Shown here in pieces: positions 27,501 through 33,863 of a DNA stretch of 40,954 bases (the stretch's first letter is position 1; every line of letters starts with the position of its first letter). Origin of the DNA: Acidobacteria bacterium 13_1_20CM_3_53_8. GTDB taxonomy: Bacteria > Acidobacteriota > Blastocatellia > Pyrinomonadales > Pyrinomonadaceae. Location of the stretch: NCBI GenBank assembly GCA_001920415.1, contig MNJR01000048.1, positions 1-40,954 of the forward strand, given 5' to 3'. The translations under genes were made by a program, and so were the position numbers. Below the pieces are notes generated by a model. The model was given only the letters and a program-made list of their open reading frames with translations, was not told the DNA's origin and ran no database searches.

Positions 27501-28966
27501 CCTGCATCCGTGCGTTGGAAGTAACCGGAGAACGAGCCATCAAACTGCACAAGATACTTATGCCCGTCTCCGACCATATCCATCAATTGCTGCCGACCGC
27601 TTCCCATGTCGGCCAGAGAAGGTTTCGTTGCGACCAATCGAGCGGGCGCGAATCTAGCTTGCCCCAGGTTGCGCTTGTAAACCCACGCATGATCCTGTTC
27701 GGCCAAAATGCCTGAAAGCCCCTCGCTCTCAAGGTCAATCCATTGATAGCGCGCATCACTCAGACCGACAGGCAGGTTCTCTAAACTTTCATCTTCGATA
27801 AAATGTATAGCCTCGTCCGCCACGGCTTCCGTGTAGCTCAATTCGAGCGGCGGAAAAGATTTCCGGCGATACTCGCCGCTCGCTTCGTCTCTCACGTATC
27901 CGGTTTGAGTGATTGACTTGAGCAGAGTTGCCACAGAATTCTCAGCGTGATTGAGATCAGTCGAGCGAACCAGACAGGGAGTTGACCCAAGCTCTTCGAA
28001 GTTGTGAAACATGAGGATGCGACGGCATAGACGATAAGTTCTGACTTCAAAGCCCGGGCGATAGGTGGAAAAAGCATCCGCGCGCGAAGGCCATGCAACT
28101 GCCTCTTCGACGTTCGGATTCAACTCATCGTGCTCGCCGTAATCAAAGACAACCTGAAAATGCCAGCCGCTTCGCTGGTGAGGCAGATTGTTCCCGTACG
28201 AGATTCGTTTCAGGTAGCGATTAGGAGAGTTCTGCGAGGGCGCGAGCCTGTTCTTCTCTTCAGGCGCTAGAGAATCTACGTTCTCATCATTCTCCTGTTT
28301 GTATTCGTATTGAATGACGTTGCCGCGATCATCAAAGCTCTCTTCGAGCAACCAAGTGAAGACACGTGAGTTATCTTCAGGGTCGGAAATCCTGCTTTCA
28401 GGCGAGCGGCCAAAGATGCTGGTAACGTTGTCTGTATTGACAGTCCGCCAGAAAGTTTCGCCCGTTTCTGCGTTCGTCCATCTCTCTATGCGGGCGAAAA
28501 GCCCTTCGATTCTAGGACGGTAGCGGCGTACGATGAAGCCTTCAGATTGCGGAATCTCTTCAATCCAGTCCTGCCCATTTTTAATCAAGTACGGAACAAG
28601 GTCTTCTGCGCCGGAGAGAATAAAAGTATCCGAGTCTTCATCGTCCGCATAGCGCGGCAGCCCCTTTTCCGTTTTTCTGCTGATGGATGGCACATGGAGA
28701 TGCCATCCAAGACCGAAGGGGCTGTTGCCAGAACCGGAATCGTACGAGAGCAAGAGTTGCGGGTGAAAGTTGGTGCGCGAGGTCGAGGTGAAAACCGGAA
28801 TACTTAAGGAGCTGGTCCCCGTTACAGGGTTGGCCGCAAACTTTTCATCCATTCCTTTGATTGCGCCGCCACCTTTAGGAAGCGAAATGGATGGCGCAGA
28901 AGTGACGAACTTTTCAGGCGTAGCCCCCTTCTTATCTTCCGTATCTCTTTTTGTTTCAGGCGGCAT
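21560..28966 (-). CDS. Fused TcB-TcC toxin cocoon protein (SpvB-Rhs), 2468 aa
   Basis: TcB and TcC together form a hollow cocoon that encloses the cleaved toxic C-terminus and docks on TcA; here both are one chain. The N-terminus is SpvB-like (ISLPKGGGAIKGMDEKF at about 29-45, then LSYDSGSGNSPFGLGWHL). FG-GAP/VCBS-like repeats follow (FIDLDGDGHTDLL, ADMSGDGLVDLVR, DIDGSGTTDLIY; about 510-655), then TcdB middle regions, YD/Rhs repeats (about 1300-2090) and the Rhs-associated core: RYTGKERDEETGLYYHGARY, DPAG (about 2120), NLYRYGRNNP, DPSG (about 2142). The two DPxG motifs belong to the self-cleaving aspartyl protease site. The remaining 320 residues are the variable effector. Start: the ATG at 28966 has GGAGA 6 nt upstream; a longer frame from 29128 has no such site. 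First gene of the locus, 386 nt before the TcA start. Confidence 0.92.
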   Translation of the reverse strand: MPPETKRDTEDKKGATPEKFVTSAPSISLPKGGGAIKGMDEKFAANPVTGTSSLSIPVFTSTSRTNFHPQLLLSYDSGSGNSPFGLGWHLHVPSISRKTEKGLPRYADDEDSDTFILSGAEDLVPYLIKNGQDWIEEIPQSEGFIVRRYRPRIEGLFARIERWTNAETGETFWRTVNTDNVTSIFGRSPESRISDPEDNSRVFTWLLEESFDDRGNVIQYEYKQENDENVDSLAPEEKNRLAPSQNSPNRYLKRISYGNNLPHQRSGWHFQVVFDYGEHDELNPNVEEAVAWPSRADAFSTYRPGFEVRTYRLCRRILMFHNFEELGSTPCLVRSTDLNHAENSVATLLKSITQTGYVRDEASGEYRRKSFPPLELSYTEAVADEAIHFIEDESLENLPVGLSDARYQWIDLESEGLSGILAEQDHAWVYKRNLGQARFAPARLVATKPSLADMGSGRQQLMDMVGDGHKYLVQFDGSFSGYFQRTDAGDWEPFKPFLFNPNLRWDDPNLKFIDLDGDGHTDLLVSEDEVFVWYQSRAAKGFGPGERVRKSYDEEKGPALIFADATQSIHLADMSGDGLVDLVRIRNGEVCYWPNLGYGRFGTKVTMNHAPIFDHPEQFSETRIRLADIDGSGTTDLIYLGRERVRCWINQSGNSWSEPREFENFPEVDDLSAVMVVDLLGNGTACLVWSSPLPGARPRQMRYIDLMSGQKPYLLNSIKNNMGRETRVQYAPSTKFYLRDEEAGTPWITKLPFPVQTVERIETYDWISRNRFMTRYVYHHGYYDGVEREFRGFGMVEQFDTEEFSSLEAVGVLFPTPASNITEEHNLPPVHTKTWFHTGAYLNEEKISQQYITEYYREPNLTDEQFENLLLPDSALVNLVPDTILINDLTAQEKIEALRSLKGSILRQEIFAQDGSTIPYSASERNYEIKPLQPMGANRHAVFYVHASETIDYQYERRPQNARTTHRMTLEVDEFGNAKRSATVAYGRRTPDVNLSASDQLKQAQTLITYNESDFTDSIDVSDAYRKPLPCEIRTYELTGLSTSGLIRFGADALLEAGTNAAHLDYEVKPGNNLSKRLIERTRLFYLKDDLSGSLPLGQAGTRALPYESYKQAFTPGLIAEVYGNRVDDSMLANDLGYVHSEGDSNWWIPSGRSVYSSDAPDHFYLPVGFADPFGNVTTFSYRYDLLIEQIVDPLQNTVSAKHDYRLLQPQLITDLNGNRSQVAFDILGMVVGTALMGKEDEVKGDSLAGFVPDLDEIMLIEHLENPFNQPELILGRATTRLVYDPLQYQRTRQLMPDGTEQGQPVVVYTLARERHDADLNAGDETPIQHSFSYSDGFGREIQKKIQAEPGDVGGLHIDARWVGSGWTVFNNKGQPVKQFEPFFTATHAFEFDKQSGASSTVFYDPLGRTVAKLYPNHTYEKSAFDAWQQTMWDRNDTVTQDPKTDPDVGQFFSKLDDAEYLPTWYESRHTGQLGDAEKDAAAKAAAHANTPVVAYLDVLARPFLNIADNGAAGRYETHFELDIKGKQRSITDARGLVAVVYELDMLSNTIHSMSMDAGERWQLKDVAGKQVFAWDGSENDSNAHQTRTTYDELSRPLELFMRQGIGAELLVERTVYGEAQDDALNLRGKVYQHFDGAGVITNEEYDFKGNLLRSTRRLGLDFQNTLDWSQSPALENELFTATTTYDALNRPTSLTLPDKSVIHPTYNEANLLEQVNVNVRGAQATTAFVTNLDYDAKGQRELIEYDNGASTTYVYDDKTFRLTHLVTTRKSGSNPLQDLSYAYDAIGNITGISDDAQQTIYFNNSVVTPSASYIYDALYRLTQATGREHIGQNFSGQVDDDDFPRMSQPHRSDGQAMRNYVEVYEYDGAGNITRVLHQVAGQTLWKRNYDYAPDNNRLLSTSLPGDADTAPYSARYETDAHGNTTKMPHLETMEWDFRDQLRATQRQVVNANQPAEKVFYVYDSTGQRTRKVVALAGGSIKEERIYLGGYEIFRQYDVNGQITLERETLHVMDDHQRIALVETKTKDASAPPNTLPSALIRYQLDNHLGSASLELDHDGAVISYEEYYPYGSTSYQAGRSAAEVSLKRYRYTGKERDEETGLYYHGARYYASWLGRWTSCDPAGTVDGTNLYRYGRNNPVLYTDPSGNAPTPEEKLYASSRALSGVRDTPESRNFSEIVYVVLKVMEKHPDIPFERALWLLIQTRGEQGTAIFNNRLFNQMPVLDWNKVQRAKPTPEQAAKGLPGSILNLPYVPGQEDPAKGVSIKKIPSHEDEIKGVSEAGTKTSPFFVYTTKEMAVEHHLELLRTRFSGAYSALTSATGTLEGYAKSLKASGYATKTTYVGDIINVSKDVPGQLKTWIPTEIKTNEAVIEYIKDKTAELQKTVAGLQGQVTALEGLVGTFKSIASTATGDAADALNKQIEGMQAQIGGLQTQIATLNQSIEWNQKSIELVKEQNRRLAKFMKLIP

Positions 28967-29317
28967 TATGGCTCTCCAGAAGTGTAAAAAAATCCTGCCG
29001 AAACACTTTCCTTCATTGGCAATGACGCTGTGATAACAATCACGTGTTATAGGCTGGAAGAGTGGCAAAAATTCTGAGTACAATTGGGAGCGGCTGAAGT
29101 TTACGCACGCCTTTTTCCCGCACTGCAAAATACAGGACTGAGGTTAAAAGATAAGTTTGCCTAAACAATGAAAGATGTCTCATTGAGATTCAGAGAAGAA
29201 CAAGCAAAGCAGGCGCTTTCAGCAGCTACTCTTATCGTATTAATAGTGTTACTGCGAGGCTTGTCACCATATAAAAGAATATTTCTGAGGAATTATTAAT
29301 AAGCGATTGCTAGGACG
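28967..29317 (-). other. Putative 5' leader of the tc locus
   Basis: About 350 nt separate the predicted transcription start from the TcB-C start codon. No gene is supported here. It contains a small inverted repeat ATAACA-N6-TGTTAT (29033-29050). A long leader leaves room for post-transcriptional control, but no riboswitch family is recognised. Confidence 0.4.
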
Positions 29318-29323
29318 GCGCGA

Positions 29324-29397
29324 ATGATATTTCAGGCGCAACCTTTTGTCAACGACTTGGATTTTAATGTCAACGCCAAGTAGTAAACTCTACTTGG
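29324..29397 (-). promoter_or_regulatory. Leftward sigma70-like promoter with direct repeats and a hairpin, upstream of the tc locus
   Basis: On the minus strand TTGACA (29352-29347), a 17-bp spacer and TATCAT (29329-29324) form a near-consensus promoter pointing at the TcB-C gene. TGTCAACG (plus strand) overlaps the -35 at 29347-29354 and is repeated at 29368-29375, 21 bp or two helical turns away. Directly adjacent is an 8-bp perfect hairpin (CCAAGTAG 29376-29383, CTACTTGG 29390-29397). The repeats could bind an activator or repressor in tandem. Confidence 0.55.
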
Positions 29398-29498
29398 GGC
29401 TAACAGGGTAGCAATAAATCGATAAGCTCGAAGACTAATGCATAGGAGCAGTCATTAAAATCAGGAAACGGTATAGCCTTATTGGAGGATGCAGAGCA

Positions 29499-29574
29499 GC
29501 GTGAACAGGCTTTGCACAAAAATAGCCCTAAAAATCGAATAAATGTGCAGGAGCGATTTCTGCACAAAAATTGA
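29499..29574. repeat. Left end of the transposon: target duplication, terminal and subterminal repeats
   Basis: GCGTGAACA (29499-29507) is the target duplication, followed by the 17-bp terminal repeat (29508-29524) and the subterminal CTGCACAAAAATTGA starting at 29560. Such subterminal copies are commonly extra transposase-binding sites. Confidence 0.85.
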
Positions 29575-29639
29575 GTTTTGGCTTGATTATTGCTTACGCT
29601 GGAAAAGTAGTCGTTTTAATTGAAAAGACAGTAAGTTGT

Positions 29640-30353
29640 TCAATCTCTCTTTAGCCACAGGTGTCTGATTGTTATTGCTTCCGCAGGGCGCTTAGTCTCA
29701 ATATAGATAAATGTCCTTGAATGTCGAGTGATATGGACAACTTCACTGCTAGGCCCGGCTTTAGACTTGCGACATTGGTATGGAAAGTCTAGCGTGTGCA
29801 TGTCAGTTGAACTAGCTTGGAGTGCGTTCGTCAACTTTGGAATAACCGTATAGCCAGTACGAGTATAAGCGACCATGAGCGCACTGGTCATTGCCCAAGC
29901 ATACTCCCCCTTAATAAATCGAATGATACCCTTGCCACAGTAATAGAATCCTACGGAGTGGCTTGAATCTACGGGCTTACACTCCACAAAAATCCAATCT
30001 TGCGAAAATCTAAATACATTTGGGCGATCAACAAGCCCAAAAATTAAATCCGGCATTTTGTCTAGGTTAGTGCCATCATAGTTTCGCACCTTGGATTCAC
30101 GAGTAATATCGGTAAGTAATTGGCGGTCGAAGCCTTCAACAACGTTCTTATTAAATACCTCATCGTAAAGACGCTGATAAAGTTCATGCGTCACTTCATC
30201 CTCAACCGCAGTGAGTAAATCAAAACCAGGGCGCGGGTCTGTCCGCATTAACTCCCATGCAGCGCGGATTCCATTTTCTACTACTAAGAAAACTGAGAGT
30301 GAAACTGGGGGATGGGGCAACTTTCGAGCCCCTCCGTAAAACCCAAGAGCCAT
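29640..30353 (-). CDS. Putative PD-(D/E)xK-fold nuclease partner of the methylase, 237 aa
   Basis: I do not recognise a named family. The sequence has the pattern of a PD-(D/E)xK nuclease: an N-terminal helix with an acidic residue (VEDEVTHELYQ, Glu53), then MPDLIFGL (Asp102), and WIFVECKPV with Glu124 and Lys126 on a predicted beta-strand, followed by an amphipathic helix (EYAWAMTSALMVAYTR). It starts 3 nt after the methylase stop codon (ATG at 30353, stop ending at 30357), so the two are almost certainly translated together. This suggests the cleavage subunit of a restriction or other defence pair. The pattern alone cannot exclude an inactive or non-nuclease relative. It is the last gene before the left transposon end. 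Confidence 0.6.
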   Translation of the reverse strand: MALGFYGGARKLPHPPVSLSVFLVVENGIRAAWELMRTDPRPGFDLLTAVEDEVTHELYQRLYDEVFNKNVVEGFDRQLLTDITRESKVRNYDGTNLDKMPDLIFGLVDRPNVFRFSQDWIFVECKPVDSSHSVGFYYCGKGIIRFIKGEYAWAMTSALMVAYTRTGYTVIPKLTNALQASSTDMHTLDFPYQCRKSKAGPSSEVVHITRHSRTFIYIETKRPAEAITIRHLWLKRD

Positions 30354-30356
30354 GTG

Positions 30357-33300
30357 TCATTCCTCGAAAGAGCCCATGTGCTGGCGCACAATTTCTGCTC
30401 CTAGTAAGCGCGCTCGGCTAGGAGTCCAGTAGCGGTACTGGTTTAGAATGCCAACAAGTAATCCGCCCTCAACATGCTGAATGATTCGTGTTGCGCCGGT
30501 GTCGTCCGCTAATCGGAGAATTAAGTCGTGAAATAAGGCATCTGGCTTTGCTATCGCCCTGCCTCTCTCTCCGATTAGCACTATACCAAAAGGAGCTTTC
30601 TGGCTAAGAAAGTGGTCGTTTGGCTTCCAAACAACAACTTGAGGTTCCTTGCCGATGACTTTGAAAAATGGACGAATCAAGCATTCGAGTCTACGTCGGA
30701 AGACTTCACGCTCCGCTGGTGTTGGATCGCTACAAGCTCTTGTTCGAGCGTCGCGGAATGGCAATTCAACTCTAAGCGTATCCTCAATGACTTCCAAATC
30801 AAGTGCGTCTAAGCCGTAGAGATCGCCGAAGAAAGCATCAATATCTTTGAAGACAGACGGATCGCTTCGCACTAGTCGCTCGGAAAGACTTATCACAGCT
30901 TTGCGTTGGTCATTACTAAGATACTCGATTGGAATGATCGGGCAATCATCAAGGTCGCCTTTCTGAAACTTACGTCGTTCAGCACCAAATTCCGCGCTGA
31001 CCATCAGTGTATAGTGAGTCCAAATATTAGTATGCACGAAGAGATGCAGGTAGCGAACAGCAAGTTTTCCATATTCTGGCTCTAATCTGGCTGCCGAATA
31101 GCCGTTAAAACTCTCATTGTAGGCTACGTCAGTTAATGCTAGTAACGCGCGCCCCTTTTCCCGATGTTCACCTGGTGTTACATTCACAAGAACAAGGGGA
31201 GCGCGATAAATATCGCGCTTGCGGGGACGAACTAGTGTCAAACGGTTGAAAGGTTCAAGTTCGTCTGGACGAACCTCAAAGTCAAACAAGTCGGTAGAGT
31301 TAAGATCGGGTAAGCCCAGCAAAAAGGAAGCGTCTCGTTGTTCTTGTTCTTCGGCAATTTGGTAACCATTTCCAGCTACGAGGCCAAGGTCTGACCTCCA
31401 ATACTCTCCTAAAGGTCGTGCCATTTCAGGGCTATATTTACGAATCACCTCAATATCAAGTTGAGTACCGACAGTTAATGCTTTCCACAACCATGTCTTT
31501 TCAAAAGTAGATTCGAGTTCTATTGCCTGTGCTGACTTAGAGTCAATCCGCACCTCGCCTCGCCTATTCAACACAGTGTCATACCGCGGAGTTATAAGGC
31601 GTATCACATGATTGGATTTGGGACGGCGATTCCTTGCAAATAAGAGCAAGAATGGTTGGTTCATATTAGGCCAAACGCGTGTGTCAGCAAGGTTTGAACC
31701 ATTGATAATTCCTGTTACTTCAATTAGCCGGAACATTGTTTCACAAGCATAGCGCGGGATGTCTTCTTTCTTGAGCAGAATGCGAGCAGGCAGAGCCATT
31801 GCAATACGACCACTAGGTTTGCACCATTCAGTAGATTTCAGAAGAAAAGGCAAATCAGGTGCGTTGTCAGGATTCTGATAAAACTGCGCTAGTGTCGTTT
31901 CACCTTTACGCTCAATAATGGTTCTGCTGACTGTCGTAAACTCATCAGCTAAAGCCTTATACTTCTTTTTCAGACTTTTCCACGGTGGGTTACCAATTAC
32001 AAGGTCAAACTGATCGTCAAAGTGTTGTCCAACATGAGTGCCCAAGCTACCAATGGCCGGGCCTCCTTCGTTATCTAGACTCTCGCGACGATGATTGAAG
32101 AGTACGCGATTCTTGAGTTCATTAAATATCAATGCTTCAGGCGGAACAGGCTTTGGATCGAGTTCTATAGCAGTGAGGTAAAGGCTGAGTGCGGATAACC
32201 TGAGCGCATAATCGCTAATGTCAAAGCCGACTAGCTGCTCATCCAGAATCTTGCGGATAGCTTTTGTATCTGGACGCGTACCCGTCTTCCTCCACCGTTC
32301 GCAATAGAGGCGACGGAACGCTAGGACTAAGAACACGCCTGCTCCGCATGCCGGATCAAGTACGCGAGCTTGGTATGCGTTAGATAGACTATCGAAGGCT
32401 TCATTTACGACTGTTGCCGCGATATTGCGTGGTGTGTAGTGAACGCTGGTTTCCTTCAATGTATCATGCTCCCACTTTCTACAGAAAGCCTCGTACACTT
32501 GGCTTAACAACCCTACCGGGACGTGGGCGAAGTCAAACTCTGCCCAAGGGAAAGAGAGTTGGTAACCCTGAGCGCCAACGTACCTTGCGCCTCGAACAAT
32601 CGCGCCGAGATACGTAAACACTGCGCCGTTTGTACTTCTGTCGGCGTTCTTGAAAAACGAGCGATCACCATTATTAGTAAGAGGCAAGAAATCGCCATTA
32701 AAAGTATGGTCTAGCCATTGACAGGTTGCTGCGGCATTTTCAGGTGTATCAAAACAGGCAAAAAGGTCACTTGCACTAGGAGCAATTGCAACCACATTTT
32801 CCTCTTTGACGATTTGCCGGTCACACAAGAAACGAAAGAACAACGCACGTCCAACGAGGGAAAGAACATCTGCCTTGTTAAGCGACTGCGCAAGGGCATC
32901 GGCGCTTTCCTGAAGAAGATTGAACATCCTATCAAAAACGAAATCAACAGTCTGAGGCTGACCCTTTCCATCATATTCGCCGAGGGCCAGTCGCGAAAAG
33001 AATGTCAATGCTTCGCTTGTTCCAGCATGATAAACTTTCCACTCTGGAGTCTTGTCGTCGAGGCTGACAGGGACTACCTTGAGTTCGCCAGGCAGGATGC
33101 GAGCTAGATATGTCCGCTCACCGCGGCAAGCGAGCGAACGGCGCAGATTGCTGAGATGTGTTTCCTGCTCTTGCGGTAGTAGTGATAGCCGACTCTCATT
33201 TACGAAGAAGAGCAGGGGGCGTCCAAGATTTTCTGCAACGCCATCAGGCAATAAAGAGTGTTCACGCCGCGGTTCAACTAAATCTAGATATTCTAATAGT

Positions 33301-33380
33301 TTTGGGGTGGCGGAATTACCAAGCGTAAGAATATTGCTTGGACTGATGCCATATTCCAGAAGTTCAGTTTCGGTATTCAA
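30357..33380 (-). CDS. Eco57I-like class I DNA adenine-N6 methyltransferase, 1007 aa
   Basis: SAM-dependent DNA methylase of the large single-chain type seen in type IIG and several phage-defence systems. Visible are the pre-motif HYTPRNIAATVV (314-325), SAM-binding DPACGAGVF (342-350), GFDISDYAL (motif II acidic residue) and the catalytic NPPW (464-467), which marks adenine-N6 methylation. The N-terminal 300 residues are helical with no clear PD-(D/E)xK nuclease, and the C-terminal half (QKGDLDDCPIIP near 800) looks like a target-recognition region. Without its own nuclease, cleavage would need the adjacent 237-aa protein. The frame opens with a TTG at 33380; no ATG occurs before residue 152 and no strong ribosome-binding site is seen, so the start is uncertain. 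It lies 98 nt after the zinc-ribbon gene on the same strand. Confidence 0.88.
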   Translation of the reverse strand: MNTETELLEYGISPSNILTLGNSATPKLLEYLDLVEPRREHSLLPDGVAENLGRPLLFFVNESRLSLLPQEQETHLSNLRRSLACRGERTYLARILPGELKVVPVSLDDKTPEWKVYHAGTSEALTFFSRLALGEYDGKGQPQTVDFVFDRMFNLLQESADALAQSLNKADVLSLVGRALFFRFLCDRQIVKEENVVAIAPSASDLFACFDTPENAAATCQWLDHTFNGDFLPLTNNGDRSFFKNADRSTNGAVFTYLGAIVRGARYVGAQGYQLSFPWAEFDFAHVPVGLLSQVYEAFCRKWEHDTLKETSVHYTPRNIAATVVNEAFDSLSNAYQARVLDPACGAGVFLVLAFRRLYCERWRKTGTRPDTKAIRKILDEQLVGFDISDYALRLSALSLYLTAIELDPKPVPPEALIFNELKNRVLFNHRRESLDNEGGPAIGSLGTHVGQHFDDQFDLVIGNPPWKSLKKKYKALADEFTTVSRTIIERKGETTLAQFYQNPDNAPDLPFLLKSTEWCKPSGRIAMALPARILLKKEDIPRYACETMFRLIEVTGIINGSNLADTRVWPNMNQPFLLLFARNRRPKSNHVIRLITPRYDTVLNRRGEVRIDSKSAQAIELESTFEKTWLWKALTVGTQLDIEVIRKYSPEMARPLGEYWRSDLGLVAGNGYQIAEEQEQRDASFLLGLPDLNSTDLFDFEVRPDELEPFNRLTLVRPRKRDIYRAPLVLVNVTPGEHREKGRALLALTDVAYNESFNGYSAARLEPEYGKLAVRYLHLFVHTNIWTHYTLMVSAEFGAERRKFQKGDLDDCPIIPIEYLSNDQRKAVISLSERLVRSDPSVFKDIDAFFGDLYGLDALDLEVIEDTLRVELPFRDARTRACSDPTPAEREVFRRRLECLIRPFFKVIGKEPQVVVWKPNDHFLSQKAPFGIVLIGERGRAIAKPDALFHDLILRLADDTGATRIIQHVEGGLLVGILNQYRYWTPSRARLLGAEIVRQHMGSFEE

Positions 33381-33478
33381 CGTTCTAAGTTTTTAGGCGA
33401 GAGGTGTCAATCACTTTTAGCACCTCTTTTGGTTCTTAGACTAAACAGACTCATAGAGTAGAGAAGCTCTTTCTGCTT

Positions 33479-33682
33479 TTAACTATCTGAGCCTTTCTTT
33501 GACTTCTTAGCAGTCTTTTTTCTTCTAAATGCGTAAGGCTGATCCCATCTAGCGGACTTACAATTAGGGCACACGCTGGGCCTTCCCTCTTTGCGTGGAG
33601 TCCATTCGTGCCCACATCTGCATACGCATCTGTGGGTCGTTACAGTAAACATTCCAATATGGCTTTCGGGAGTAGGGGCCAC
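33479..33682 (-). CDS. Small zinc-ribbon protein with basic tail, 67 aa
   Basis: A four-cysteine zinc ribbon is visible (CRCGHEWTPRKEGRPSVCPN then CKSARWDQP), with an aromatic/basic loop, followed by a Lys-rich tail (FRRKKTAKKSKKGSDS). Such proteins usually bind nucleic acid; this one has no assigned function. I prefer the GTG start at 33682 because GGAG lies 6 nt upstream; a TTG at 33694 and an ATG at 33652 are alternatives. It sits at the head of the cargo operon, directly downstream of the three-palindrome array, which makes it a candidate autoregulator. That role is inference. Confidence 0.65.
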   Translation of the reverse strand: MAPTPESHIGMFTVTTHRCVCRCGHEWTPRKEGRPSVCPNCKSARWDQPYAFRRKKTAKKSKKGSDS

Positions 33683-33699
33683 TAATCGCTCCAAGAACT

Positions 33700-33850
33700 T
33701 ACGCAGCGATTAGTATATATCAGCAATATATACTGCCTGTAAATACTTTTCATATATACCGTTAGTATATACTAGTAGTATATACTAACGGTATATATCA
33801 ATAATAGATACTAATAGTATATACTCGAAATATATATTACTAGTATCTAC
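33700..33850. repeat. Array of three palindromes with 52-bp period (iteron-like)
   Basis: P1 has AGTATATAT (33712-33720) and its complement at 33726-33734, centre 33723. P2 has perfect 23-bp arms (33752-33774 and 33776-33798), centre 33775. P3 has 19-bp arms with 17 matches (33805-33823 and 33831-33849), centre 33827. Centres are exactly 52 bp apart, five turns of B-DNA. The units also match in register: about 17 of 23 bases between the right halves of P1 and P2, 18 of 23 between the left halves of P2 and P3. A cooperative protein-binding site is likely: operator, transposition enhancer or replication/partition site. Confidence 0.85.
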
Positions 33851-33863
33851 TAATAGTAGATAA

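Noticed and set aside
30357..33380. Self-sufficient type IIG enzyme with its own nuclease
   Set aside because: No PD-(D/E)xK pattern was seen in the N-terminal 300 residues or elsewhere in the chain.
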